Assembly (NCBI GenBank): GCA_047602365.1
Contig: JASGHM010000002.1
Location: 1,550,001 to 1,614,000 of the forward strand
Direction of reading: 5' to 3'
From: Piscinibacter sp047602365
GTDB taxonomy: Bacteria; Pseudomonadota; Gammaproteobacteria; Burkholderiales; Burkholderiaceae_C
Length of the DNA: 64,000 bases
A program made the translations under genes and the position numbers. Below the pieces are notes generated by a model. It had not been told where the DNA came from, did no database searches, and saw only the letters and a program-made list of their open reading frames with translations. Positions 25,592 through 33,919 of the stretch are shown in pieces (positions within the stretch are counted from its first letter, which is position 1; the number at the start of each line of letters is the position of its first letter).

Positions 25592-26329
25592 TCATTGCGT
25601 GCGGGCGATGAAGCCGGCCTCCAGCGTGCTTTCGCCGAGCGACTCGGTCACCGCCTGCCGGCTGCCGTCGGCCAGCAGCTTCCCTTTGTGCAGCACGATG
25701 ACGCGGTCGGCCCCTTCGGTCTCCTCGACCCAGTGCGTCGCCCACAGCACGCAGACGCCGCGCTCGCGCACGTCGGCGTGCAGCGCGGCCAGCAGGTCCT
25801 GGCGCGACTTCGGGTCCAGCCCGACGGTGGCCTCGTCCATCAGCAGCACCGCCGGTTGATGCAGATTGGCCCGCACCAGTTCCACCTTTCTGCGGTTGCC
25901 ACCCGACAGCTCGCGCACCTTGCGCTCGAGCTGGTCCTGCAGCCCGAAGCGCGCGCAGCCGGCCTCGATGCGCTGGCGCGCCAGCGCGCCGGGCAGGCCG
26001 TGCAGGTCGGCCTGGAACTGCAGGTTGCGGCGGATGCTCAGGTCCAGGTCCAGCGAGATCTGCTGGAACACCACGCCGATGTGGCGCAGCGCGGCGGCGC
26101 CGGCGTGGCGCAGCGAGTGGCCGGCGACCTCGACGTCGCCCTCGTCGGCGGCGAACAGGCCGGTCAACACCTGGAACAGCGTGGACTTGCCGGCGCCGTT
26201 GGGGCCGAGCAGCGCGACGAAGCTGCCCGCCGAAAGTTCGAGCGTCAGCTGGTCGAGGGCGGCATGCGAGCCATATCGCTTGGTCAGGCCGGTCGTGCGC
26301 AGCACGGCGGCCTTGGCAGGGATCGTCAT
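25592..26329 (-). CDS. ABC transporter ATP-binding protein of PQQ-linked system (LutE-like)
   Basis: ATPase subunit of 245 residues. Walker A GPNGAGKST, Q-loop in GVVFQQISLDLD, signature LSGGNRRKVEL (a GGN variant typical of ABC-2 drug/natural-product exporters), Walker B VLLMDEATVGLD and the switch histidine in LWATHWVEE are all present. It is the first gene of the minus-strand operon divergent from xoxF. The GGN signature and the ABC-2 permease resemble export systems, although the homologous lut/ped transporters have been linked to lanthanide handling. Start ATG 26329 is by homology; no strong Shine-Dalgarno is visible. Confidence 0.88.
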   Translation of the reverse strand: MTIPAKAAVLRTTGLTKRYGSHAALDQLTLELSAGSFVALLGPNGAGKSTLFQVLTGLFAADEGDVEVAGHSLRHAGAAALRHIGVVFQQISLDLDLSIRRNLQFQADLHGLPGALARQRIEAGCARFGLQDQLERKVRELSGGNRRKVELVRANLHQPAVLLMDEATVGLDPKSRQDLLAALHADVRERGVCVLWATHWVEETEGADRVIVLHKGKLLADGSRQAVTESLGESTLEAGFIARTQ

Positions 26330-26920
26330 CGAAGGGGTCGGGCCTGAAGGTCGGTGTTCGACGCGTTGCCGCGCCGCGTGATGTCGAGCAAGGGATGGAC
26401 CCGCCCGTCGCGTGCCGCATTGAACGGGCGGCTGCCGCGGATCGGCAAGGCGGTGGATTCCCGCGCTTGATTTTCGCATCCGTGCGGGTGCCGCTCGGGC
26501 CGTCGGCGCGCTGCCGCGCGCGGCCCCGCGCAGCAATGAAACACTCTGTGCCGATGGCGATGACACGGTTTCGGCGCACCTTGTCCGCGGCGCCACCGAT
26601 CGTTTGCCGCACGCCGTCGAAACGGCCCGCCGAGACCCGTGCTTTCCCTATCAGGATGATCCCTCAGCGCCTCGCGCCGCCGGGGTGGAAACGGCACATT
26701 CGACGCCGCCGGATACGCCCGACGGTCAGCCGTTGTCGACGACCGTGCGTTCAGTGGATCGGCGGCCGCGGCGATGCAAATCACTTCGGCCAACGCTTGA
26801 AGAAGCGGGCGCAGAAATTGCGGTTGGGCCGGTCGCCGAGCTCTCGAAATCGCGCGGGGGTGGGTTCAATGGGTTGAGCCCGCGCGAACGGACTCCGGTC
26901 ACTTCAACAAGGAGACATCG
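26330..26920. promoter_or_regulatory. Divergent control region between the lut-like operon and xoxF
   Basis: These 591 bases hold no convincing gene; short frames on both strands are Arg/Pro-rich and match no family. The region must contain promoters for xoxF (plus) and the ABC operon (minus). An imperfect repeat GGGTTCAA-TGGG-TTGAGCCC lies at 26862-26881, just before the xoxF Shine-Dalgarno AAGGAGA. A moderately AT-richer stretch runs from about 26760 to 26850. No specific operator could be assigned. Confidence 0.5.
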
Positions 26921-28744
26921 ATGCGAATTTCAGGGCAAACCCGCAAGCAAGCCTGGACGGCCTTGGGCTTGGCGGCTTCTCTGGCGGTTCCCGGTCTGGC
27001 ACTGGCCAACGCGGACGTCGAGAAGAACATCGCCAACTCCAAGAACTGGGCGATGCAGGCTGGTGACATGTACAACCAGCGCTACAGCAAGCTGAACCAG
27101 ATCAACAAGGGCAACGTCGGCAAGATGCAGGTCGCGTGGACCTTCTCCACCGGCGTGCTGCGTGGCCACGAAGGCTCGCCCCTGGTGATCGACGGCAAGA
27201 TGTACCTGCACTCGCCGTTCCCCAACAAGGTCTTCGCGATCGACCTCGACACGCAGAAGATCCTGTGGAAGTACGAGCCGAAGCAGGACCCGGCGGTGAT
27301 CCCGCAGATGTGCTGCGACACGGTCAACCGCGGTCTGGCCTATGCCGAAGGCAAGGTCATCCTGCAGCAGGCCGACTCCAACCTGATCGCGCTCGACGCC
27401 AAGACCGGCAAGCTGGTCTGGTCGGTGAAGAACGGCGACCCGAAGCTGGGTGCCGTCAACACCAACGCGCCGCACGTCTTCAAGGACAAGGTCATCACCG
27501 GCATCTCCGGCGGTGAGTGGGGCGTGCGCGGCTTCATCGCTGCCTACAACCTGGCCGACGGCAAGCCGGCCTGGAAGGGCTACAGCGTCGGCCCCGACGC
27601 CGAGATGCTGATCGACCCGGCCAAGACCACGACGTGGGCGGACGGCAAGGTCACCCCGGTCGGCCCGGACTCCTCGCTGAAGACCTGGAAGGGTGATCAG
27701 TGGAAGATCGGCGGCGGCACCACCTGGGGCTGGTACTCGTACGACAAGGCGCTGAACGCCATGTACTACGGCACCGGCAACCCGTCGACCTGGAACCCCT
27801 CGCAGCGTCCCGGCGACAACAAGTGGTCCATGTCCATCTGGTCGCGTGACGTCGACACCGGCAAGGTCAACTGGGTCTACCAGATGACGCCGTTCGACGA
27901 GTGGGACTTCGACGGCATCAACGAGATGATCCTCGCGGACATCCCGGTGAAGGGCAAGCCGACCAAGGCGCTGGTCCACTTCGACCGCAACGGCTTCGCG
28001 TACACCCTCGATCGCACCAACGGCGCCCTGCTGGTCGCCGAGAAGTACGACCCGAAGGTGAACTGGGCCACGCACGTCGACATGAAGACCGGCCGTCCGC
28101 AGGTGGTCGCGAAGTACTCGACCGCGCAGAACGGTGCTGACGTCAACACCAAGGGCATCTGCCCGGCGGCGCTCGGTTCGAAGGACCAGCAACCTGCCTC
28201 GTTCGACCCGAACACCGGCTACTTCTACGTGCCGACGAACCACGTCTGCATGGACTACGAGCCGTTCAAGGTCGAGTACACCGCGGGCCAGCCGTATGTG
28301 GGCGCCACGCTGTCGATGTTCCCGGCCCCGGGAAGCCACGGCGGCATGGGCAACTACATCACCTGGGACGCCGGCAACGGCAAGATCGTCCAGAGCAAGC
28401 CTGAGAAGTTCTCGGTGTGGAGCGGTTCGCTGAACACCGCGGGCGGCGTCAGCTGCTACGGCACGCTCGAGGGTTACTTCAAGTGCGTCGATGCGAAGGA
28501 CATCACCAAGGAGCTGTACAAGTTCCGCACCCCGTCCGGCATCATCGGCAACGTGTTCACCTACGAGCACAAGGGCAAGCAGTACATGGGTGTGTTCTCG
28601 GGCATCGGTGGCTGGGCCGGCATCGGCATGGCCGCAGGCCTCGAGAAGGACACCGACGGTCTGGGCGCCGTGGGCGGCTACAAGGAGCTGAACCAGTACA
28701 CGGACCTGGGCGGCACGCTGACTGTGTTCGCACTGCCGAACTGA
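26921..28744 (+). CDS. xoxF: Lanthanide-dependent PQQ methanol dehydrogenase XoxF
   Basis: Periplasmic quinoprotein oxidising methanol with PQQ and a lanthanide ion. The 607-residue protein has a signal peptide (LGLAASLAVPGLALANA) and an eight-bladed propeller. The rare vicinal disulfide that covers PQQ is Cys131-Cys132 (QMCCDTVNRG). The catalytic Asp329 lies in EWDFDGINE, and Asp331, two residues later, is the extra ligand that marks lanthanide (XoxF) rather than calcium (MxaF) enzymes. An AAGGAGA ribosome site precedes ATG 26921. xoxG and xoxJ follow directly. Codon use is strongly biased (nearly all C/G-ending), suggesting high expression. Confidence 0.98.
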   Translation: MRISGQTRKQAWTALGLAASLAVPGLALANADVEKNIANSKNWAMQAGDMYNQRYSKLNQINKGNVGKMQVAWTFSTGVLRGHEGSPLVIDGKMYLHSPFPNKVFAIDLDTQKILWKYEPKQDPAVIPQMCCDTVNRGLAYAEGKVILQQADSNLIALDAKTGKLVWSVKNGDPKLGAVNTNAPHVFKDKVITGISGGEWGVRGFIAAYNLADGKPAWKGYSVGPDAEMLIDPAKTTTWADGKVTPVGPDSSLKTWKGDQWKIGGGTTWGWYSYDKALNAMYYGTGNPSTWNPSQRPGDNKWSMSIWSRDVDTGKVNWVYQMTPFDEWDFDGINEMILADIPVKGKPTKALVHFDRNGFAYTLDRTNGALLVAEKYDPKVNWATHVDMKTGRPQVVAKYSTAQNGADVNTKGICPAALGSKDQQPASFDPNTGYFYVPTNHVCMDYEPFKVEYTAGQPYVGATLSMFPAPGSHGGMGNYITWDAGNGKIVQSKPEKFSVWSGSLNTAGGVSCYGTLEGYFKCVDAKDITKELYKFRTPSGIIGNVFTYEHKGKQYMGVFSGIGGWAGIGMAAGLEKDTDGLGAVGGYKELNQYTDLGGTLTVFALPN

Positions 28745-28753
28745 TCGCAGAAA

Positions 28754-28774
28754 AACCGGTCCAACGGGCCGGTT
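28754..28774 (+). other. Stem-loop after xoxF
   Basis: AACCGGTCC-AAC-GGGCCGGTT forms a stem of nine pairs (one G-T) ten bases after the xoxF stop. It directly precedes a second, T-tailed hairpin. It may stabilise the xoxF message 3' end. Confidence 0.5.
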
Positions 28775-28783
28775 CGAACCCCG

Positions 28784-28818
28784 GGGGGATGGGGCCGATG
28801 GCACCGTCCCCCTTTTTT
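28784..28818 (+). terminator. Intrinsic terminator/attenuator between xoxF and xoxG
   Basis: A G-rich arm (GGGGGATGG) pairs with CCGTCCCCC and is followed by TTTTTT, the classical intrinsic terminator form. It lies in the 92-base gap between xoxF and xoxG, so partial termination would give far more xoxF than downstream transcript. Confidence 0.72.
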
Positions 28819-28836
28819 CAAACGGAAGACAGACTC

Positions 28837-29223
28837 ATGTTTCGGAACACTCTCCTCGGCCTCTCGCTCCTCGCTGCCACCGCCGCCTTCGCCCAGCAGA
28901 CACCGCTCTACACCGTGGTCGACGGCTACAAGGTCGACGAGAACACGATGAAGGGCTTTCGCACCTGGCGCGCCGCCGCCTGCGACCGCTGCCATGGCGC
29001 CAACCAGGAAGGCATGGTCGGCCCCTCGCTGGTGAACAGCCTGAAGACACTGACCAAGGATGAGTTCGTCAAGACCGTGCGCGACGGCCGCCTCGACAAG
29101 GGCATGCAGAGTTTCGGCACCAGCCAGCAGGTCATGGACAACATGGACGCGCTGTACGCCTACCTGAAGGGCCGCTCCGACGGTGCGATCACCCGCTCCA
29201 AGGTCGAGCCGATCCAGAAATGA
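28837..29223 (+). CDS. xoxG: XoxG cytochrome c, electron acceptor of XoxF
   Basis: Small exported c-type cytochrome of 128 residues that takes electrons from XoxF. A signal peptide (FRNTLLGLSLLAATAAFAQ) is followed by one haem site, Cys49-Asp-Arg-Cys52-His53 (CDRCH), and a probable distal Met in KGMQSFG. The start ATG 28837 has GGAAG upstream. It ends in an ATGA overlap with xoxJ. Shorter than the MxaG cytochrome cL family, but position and single haem fit XoxG. Confidence 0.92.
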   Translation: MFRNTLLGLSLLAATAAFAQQTPLYTVVDGYKVDENTMKGFRTWRAAACDRCHGANQEGMVGPSLVNSLKTLTKDEFVKTVRDGRLDKGMQSFGTSQQVMDNMDALYAYLKGRSDGAITRSKVEPIQK

Positions 29224-30080
29224 CCACCATCCGCGCCGCGGTGCTCGCCGCCGCGATGGCCGGCGCCGCCGCGTCGGCCTCCGCCCAGACCCAGGATGCC
29301 CCGCCGCAGCGCGAGGCCTTCCGCGTCTGCCAGGACCCGAACAACCTGCCGTTCTCGAGCACGCAGGCGCCGGGCATCGAGAACCGCATCGCCGAGGTGT
29401 TCGGCAAGGCGCTCGGCCTGCCGGTCACCTACTACTCCTTCCCGCAGCGGCTGGCCTTCATCCGCAACACGCTGCGCTACAAGCTGCCGGGCCAGGACTA
29501 CCCGTGCGACATCGTGATGGGCGTGCCGGCCGGCTTCGACCAGGTGTCGGTGACCAAGCCCTACTACCGCTCGACCTATGCGCTGGTCTACGCGCCCGGC
29601 AAGGGTCTGGACGGCGTGAAGAGCGGCGAGGAGTTCCTGAAGACCGACCGCGCCGTGCTGAACAAGCTGCGCATCGGCCTGTACGACCGCTCGCCGGCCT
29701 CGGACTGGCTGGCCAAGCACGGCCTGGTCGACAGCGGCGTGCCCTACCAGATCATGAACGCCGACCCGGCCCAGTACCCGGGCGAGATCATCGAGAAGGA
29801 CCTCGCCGCCGGCAAGATCGACGCCGCCGTCGTCTGGGGGCCGATCGCCGGCTACTTCGCCAAGCGTGTGAAGTCACCGACGCTCACCGTCGTGCCGCTG
29901 CGCTCGGAGCCGGGCGTCAGGTTCGACTTCGAGATGGCGATGGGCGTGCGCTACGGCGAGCGCGAATGGAAGCAGCAGGTCGAAGGCCTGATCGATTCGA
30001 AGAAGACCGAGATCGCCGCCATCCTGCAGGAGTTCGGTGTGCCCGTGGTCGACGAGAGCTTCGCCGCCCGCAAGCCCTGA
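29220..30080 (+). CDS. xoxJ: XoxJ periplasmic binding-protein-like partner of XoxF
   Basis: Solute-binding-protein-fold protein of 286 residues with a signal peptide (AAVLAAAMAGAAASASAQ). Typical features are FRVCQDPNNLPFSSTQAPGIENR near the mature N-terminus and DIVMGVPAGFDQVSVTKPYYRS. XoxJ/MoxJ proteins are required for methanol dehydrogenase activity and are thought to help activate or load XoxF. The start overlaps the xoxG stop (ATGA). This completes the xoxFGJ order. Confidence 0.93.
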   Translation: MTTIRAAVLAAAMAGAAASASAQTQDAPPQREAFRVCQDPNNLPFSSTQAPGIENRIAEVFGKALGLPVTYYSFPQRLAFIRNTLRYKLPGQDYPCDIVMGVPAGFDQVSVTKPYYRSTYALVYAPGKGLDGVKSGEEFLKTDRAVLNKLRIGLYDRSPASDWLAKHGLVDSGVPYQIMNADPAQYPGEIIEKDLAAGKIDAAVVWGPIAGYFAKRVKSPTLTVVPLRSEPGVRFDFEMAMGVRYGEREWKQQVEGLIDSKKTEIAAILQEFGVPVVDESFAARKP

Positions 30081-30101
30081 GGGCCGCACCGGCCGTCCGC
30101 G

Positions 30102-31025
30102 ATGAAGCTGCTGCCGCCCCTGCTCGCGCTGCTGCCCCTGCTGGCAGTGCAAGCACCGGTGCGGGCGGCGCTCGACCAGGCTGCCTACGTCAGCCTGGCG
30201 GCCAGCGTGCTGCGCGTCGAGGCGCCACGCCAGCGCGGCGGCTTCGCGCTCGGCTCGGCGGTGGCGATCGAGCCGGACAAGGTGGTGACGAACTGCCATG
30301 TCACCCGCGACGCGCTGGAGATCCGCATCCTGCGCGGCGGCCTGCGCTACGCGGCGCGCTGGCAAGCGGCCGACATCGACCGCGACCTCTGCCTGCTCGA
30401 GGTGCCGGGCCTCGGCGCCCAGCCGGTCGCGCTCGGCAAGGCGGCATCGCTGGTCATCGGCCAGCCGGTCACCGCGCTCGGCTACACCGGTGGAACGGGC
30501 ATCCAGAACAGCACCGGCGCGGTGGTGCAGCTGCACCGCCACGACGGCAGCCGAGTCATCCAGAGCAGCAACTTCTTCAACTCCGGCGCCAGCGGCGGCG
30601 GCCTGTTCGACGACGAAGGACGGCTGGTCGGCATCCTGACCTTCCGCCTGCGCGGCGGCGAGTCGCACTACTTCGCCGCGCCCGTCGAGTGGGTCGCGCA
30701 GTTGCTGGCCGACACGCAGCGCGGCAGCTTCCGCCGGGTGATGCCGCTGGACACGCAGCAGCTGCCCTACTGGCAGGCCGGGCCGTCCGGCCAGCCGCGC
30801 TTCCTGCAGGCCGCGGTGCTGCTGCGCAGCGACCGCTGGGCCGAGCTCGAGGCGCTGGCGCGCGACTGGCTGAACGCCGAGCCCGGTGACGCCGAACCCT
30901 GGCAGCTGCTCGCCACCGCCCTCGCCCGCCAGGGCCGCAGCGACGAGGCCGGCGCGGCGTTGCAGCGCGCCCGTACGATAGTCGCCGATCCTTCCCCGGC
31001 CAACGCCAACTCACCGTCACGATGA
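30102..31025 (+). CDS. Exported trypsin-like serine protease with C-terminal TPR-like region
   Basis: S1-family protease of 307 residues. A signal peptide (LLPPLLALLPLLAVQAPVRA) precedes the protease domain. The triad appears complete: His66 in VTNCHVTRD, Asp95 in DIDRDLCLLE, Ser164 in NSGASGGGLFD. The final ~70 residues (RWAELEALARDWLNAEPGDAE and ALARQGRSDEAGAALQRAR) look like one or two TPR units. It lies 21 bases after xoxJ and overlaps the next gene by ATGA, so it belongs to the xox operon. The substrate is unknown; a periplasmic quality-control or maturation role for quinoproteins is speculation. Confidence 0.85.
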   Translation: MKLLPPLLALLPLLAVQAPVRAALDQAAYVSLAASVLRVEAPRQRGGFALGSAVAIEPDKVVTNCHVTRDALEIRILRGGLRYAARWQAADIDRDLCLLEVPGLGAQPVALGKAASLVIGQPVTALGYTGGTGIQNSTGAVVQLHRHDGSRVIQSSNFFNSGASGGGLFDDEGRLVGILTFRLRGGESHYFAAPVEWVAQLLADTQRGSFRRVMPLDTQQLPYWQAGPSGQPRFLQAAVLLRSDRWAELEALARDWLNAEPGDAEPWQLLATALARQGRSDEAGAALQRARTIVADPSPANANSPSR

Positions 31026-31717
31026 ACCTGAAGCACCTCCTTGGCCGCTGCGCCGCCATCACGATCGCCGCCCTCGCGCTGGGCACGACGGCCTTCGCCG
31101 CCGAAGACTATTCGCCGGCCGAACGTGCGCTGTTCATGACCGACCACTTCGCCGGTACCAAACCGCCGCTGACGCTGCGCTACGGCTTCAGCAAGGCCGG
31201 CAGCATGGAAGAGGCATTCACCGACCAGGTGGCGGTGAAGCTCAGCGCGCGCAAGGACGGCAAGTGCTGCATGGCCAGCGCCGACTTCCTCAGCGGCGCA
31301 CGCAGGCTCTCGCTGCCCGAGGTCGACGAAGCCCAGGGCAACCCGGTGGTGCTGTACTTCCTGGAGCGCGACATCCGCGAGATGAACCGCCTGACCAAGG
31401 GCCAGCAGAACTACTTCCGCAAGCGCATCCGCATGGCGATCTACCAGGGCGCGCAGGTGCAGGACGTCTCCGTCAGCTACCGCGGCAAGACGGTGCCGGC
31501 GCGCGAGATCACCGTCACGCCCTACCGTGACGACCCGCTGCGCGCGCGCTTCGAGAAGCTGGCCAACAAGACCTACGTCTTCACGCTGTCGGATGCAGTG
31601 CCCGGCGGCGTCTATGCGATCCGCACCCGCATCGACGGCGAAGGCGCCGACGCCGCGCCGCTGATCGCCGAGGAGATGCTGCTCGACGGCGGCGTCGCCA
31701 CCTCCCGCAAGCCCTGA
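31022..31717 (+). CDS. Exported protein of unknown function in xox operon
   Basis: No family recognised with confidence. The 231 residues start with a signal peptide (RCAAITIAALALGTTAFAAE). The mature part contains a vicinal cysteine pair (GKCCMASADF), a charged central region (YFLERDIREMNRLTKGQQNYFRKR) and a beta-rich C-terminus (KTYVFTLSDAVPGGVYAIRTR). Start ATG 31022 overlaps the protease stop (ATGA). It is probably periplasmic and co-expressed with XoxF. The Cys-Cys pair could form a disulfide or bind metal. Confidence 0.75.
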   Translation: MNLKHLLGRCAAITIAALALGTTAFAAEDYSPAERALFMTDHFAGTKPPLTLRYGFSKAGSMEEAFTDQVAVKLSARKDGKCCMASADFLSGARRLSLPEVDEAQGNPVVLYFLERDIREMNRLTKGQQNYFRKRIRMAIYQGAQVQDVSVSYRGKTVPAREITVTPYRDDPLRARFEKLANKTYVFTLSDAVPGGVYAIRTRIDGEGADAAPLIAEEMLLDGGVATSRKP

Positions 31718-31747
31718 ACCCACCGCCGTCTGCCCACGGTCACCACC

Positions 31748-32101
31748 ATGAACATCCTGCGCCCCTTCGCTGCTGCCGCCGCCCTGCTCGCGCTCGCCGG
31801 CCCGGCCCTGGCCAACGACTTCCCGACCGTCGACCGCGTCATGTACGTCCAGGAGTGCATGCGCAACAACCCGGGCCCGAACTTCGAGATGGTCAACAAG
31901 TGCTCCTGCGCGCTCGACGCGCTGGCCAGCGAGGTCAAGTTCGACGAGTACATCGAGATGTCGACCATCGTCAATGCGATCTCGATCGGCGGCGAGCGCG
32001 GCGCCGAACTGCGCGACAACGAGACCGTCAAGCCGGCGATCAAGCGTTACCGCGACCTGCAGTCCAAGGTGCAGAAGGGCTGCTTCATCAACCCGAGGTA
32101 G
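31748..32101 (+). CDS. Small exported cysteine-containing protein in xox operon
   Basis: Unknown 117-residue protein with a signal peptide (LRPFAAAAALLALAGPALAND). The mature protein has four cysteines: MYVQECMRNN, NKCSCALDALAS (a C-S-C motif) and QKGCFINPR, spaced as in small helical disulfide-bonded proteins. It lies 30 bases after the preceding gene and 5 bases before the SoxYZ-like gene. Function is not known; a periplasmic accessory to methanol oxidation is inferred only from position. Confidence 0.75.
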   Translation: MNILRPFAAAAALLALAGPALANDFPTVDRVMYVQECMRNNPGPNFEMVNKCSCALDALASEVKFDEYIEMSTIVNAISIGGERGAELRDNETVKPAIKRYRDLQSKVQKGCFINPR

Positions 32102-32106
32102 ACACC

Positions 32107-32934
32107 ATGAAGCGCCGCGCCGCACTCCTGGCCGCCCTGCTCGTCGCCGGCAGCGGACCGACCTTCGCCGTCAACCTGCAGCCGACCGACGACCCCGCCG
32201 CCAGCCCGGTGTGGCAGAAGGTGCGCGCCAGCCTGTTCGAGGGCCGCAGCATCGCACCCGCGCCGGCCGACATGCTGGTGCTGGAGGCGCCGGCGCGTGC
32301 CATCGATGCCGCGGTGGTGCCGATCGCGATCCGCACGAAGTTCCCGCAGACGGCGGCGGCCTACGTCAGCCGGGTCTACCTGATCATCGACGCCAACCCG
32401 TCGCCGATCTCCGGCATCTTCTCGTTCACGCCGGAGAGCGGCCGCGCCGAGATCGAGACGCGTGTGCGCGTCGACGCCTACTCGCACGTGCGCGCGATCG
32501 CCGAGCTCAGCGACGGCCGTCTGTACGGCGTCACGCGCTTCGTCAAGGCGTCGGGCGGCTGCTCGGCAGCGCCGGGCAGCGACGCCAAGGCCGCGCTGGC
32601 CACGCTCGGGCAGATGCGCTTCCGCGTCGAGGGCGACGTGAAGGGCGGCAGCCCGGTGCTTGCACAGCTGCTGATCGACCACCCGAACCATTCGGGCCTG
32701 GCGATGGACCAGTACACGCGGCAGTTCACGCCGGCCCACTACGTGCGCAAGATCGACGTGACCTACGCCGGCAAGCCGGTGTTCAGCGCCGACGTCGATT
32801 TCTCGATGAGCGAGAACCCGAACTTCCGCTTCTGGTTCCAGCCGCAGGGCGGCGGCGAACTGCGCGCCGCGGTGGTCGACTCCAACGAGCTGCGCTTCGT
32901 CGCGGCGCAGGCGTTGCGCGACACGCCCAAATGA
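32107..32934 (+). CDS. Quinoprotein dehydrogenase-associated SoxYZ-like carrier protein
   Basis: Exported 275-residue protein resembling a fusion of SoxY-like (N-terminal) and SoxZ-like (C-terminal) domains. A signal peptide (RAALLAALLVAGSGPTFAV) leads; FPQTAAAYVSRVYLIIDANPSP and FTPESGRAEIETRVRVDAYS belong to the SoxY part. KASGGCSAAPGSD holds the single Cys in a GGC context like the SoxY swinging arm, and RKIDVTYAGKPVFSADVDFS belongs to the SoxZ part. It is paralogous to the protein at 35701. It probably carries a covalently bound intermediate in a periplasmic relay; the cargo is unknown. Confidence 0.86.
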   Translation: MKRRAALLAALLVAGSGPTFAVNLQPTDDPAASPVWQKVRASLFEGRSIAPAPADMLVLEAPARAIDAAVVPIAIRTKFPQTAAAYVSRVYLIIDANPSPISGIFSFTPESGRAEIETRVRVDAYSHVRAIAELSDGRLYGVTRFVKASGGCSAAPGSDAKAALATLGQMRFRVEGDVKGGSPVLAQLLIDHPNHSGLAMDQYTRQFTPAHYVRKIDVTYAGKPVFSADVDFSMSENPNFRFWFQPQGGGELRAAVVDSNELRFVAAQALRDTPK

Positions 32935-33884
32935 GCCTGCGCGCGCTGTTCGCCGCCTGCTGCTGCGCCGCCGGCACCTGTGCCGCGGCGCCGTTCGCCT
33001 ACATCACCAACCAGGGCAGCCACGATGTGTCGGTGATCGACCTGGCGCAGCAGAAGGTGGTCGCCACGGTGCCGGTCGGGCGCTCGCCGGCCGGCGTGGT
33101 GGCGGCCAGCGTGACCGGCCGCGTCTACGTCTCCAACCCGGACAGCAAGACGCTGTCGGTGATCGACATGCGCACGCAGCGCGTCGTCGACACGCTGCCG
33201 GCCGGCAGCGGGCCGGTGGGCATCGACGCCTCGCCGGACGGCACGCGTGTCGCCGTCGCCGACTGGTACCGCAACCGGCTGCTGGTCATCGACACGCGCC
33301 AGGGCGCTGCCGCGCCGACCGAGGTCGAGGTCGGCCGCGCCCCGGCCGGCGTGGCGGTGGCGGCCGACGGACGCAGCGTCTACGTCGCCGAGCGCGACGA
33401 CGACAGCGTCGCGCGCATCGACCTCGCCAGCGGCCGCGTCGGCGCGCGTGTGAAGGTCGGCACGCATCCCTTCGCGCTGCTGCTCGATGCGCCGCGGCAA
33501 CGCCTGTATGCGCTGAACGTGCTGAGCGACGACGTCTCGGTGATCGACCTGCGCAGCTTCGTGGTCACCGCCACCGTGAAGGTCGGCAAGGCGCCCTACG
33601 GCGCGGCGCTGGCGCGCGGCGGCGCCCTGCTCTACGTGACCAACCAGCACGGCAACAGTGTCAGCGTGATCGATGCCGAGACGCTGGTGACCCGGCAGAC
33701 GCTGGCCGGCTTCGCCTACCCCGAGGGCATCGCGGCGCACGGCGAGCGTGTCTACGTCGTCAACTGGATGGACGACAACGTCGCCGTGCTCGACGCTGCC
33801 AGCGGGCGCACGCTGGACACCATCGCCACCGGCACCAACAGCCGCGGCTTCGGCGCGTTCATCGGCGCGCCGCCCGCCCCCTGA
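32931..33884 (+). CDS. Exported YVTN beta-propeller protein
   Basis: Beta-propeller of 317 residues with a Cys-rich signal peptide (LRALFAACCCAAGTCAAAP). About seven repeats follow the pattern VSVIDLAQQKVVATVPVG, VYVSNPDSKTLSVIDMRT, VYVAERDDDSVARIDLAS and LYVTNQHGNSVSVIDAET. It overlaps the SoxYZ-like gene (ATGA). It differs from the lut-type propeller at 24597, so this locus has two such proteins. Role in quinoprotein oxidation is inferred from position; propellers of this class often scaffold protein contacts. Confidence 0.85.
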   Translation: MSLRALFAACCCAAGTCAAAPFAYITNQGSHDVSVIDLAQQKVVATVPVGRSPAGVVAASVTGRVYVSNPDSKTLSVIDMRTQRVVDTLPAGSGPVGIDASPDGTRVAVADWYRNRLLVIDTRQGAAAPTEVEVGRAPAGVAVAADGRSVYVAERDDDSVARIDLASGRVGARVKVGTHPFALLLDAPRQRLYALNVLSDDVSVIDLRSFVVTATVKVGKAPYGAALARGGALLYVTNQHGNSVSVIDAETLVTRQTLAGFAYPEGIAAHGERVYVVNWMDDNVAVLDAASGRTLDTIATGTNSRGFGAFIGAPPAP

Positions 33885-33919
33885 CCCTTCGACTTCACGA
33901 CACCCGAGGAGACTTCCCG

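Noticed and set aside
26395..27095. Overlapping plus-strand frames in the xoxF upstream region
   Set aside because: Arg/Pro-rich, no start signal and no family; one runs into xoxF in the wrong frame. Treated as non-coding control region.
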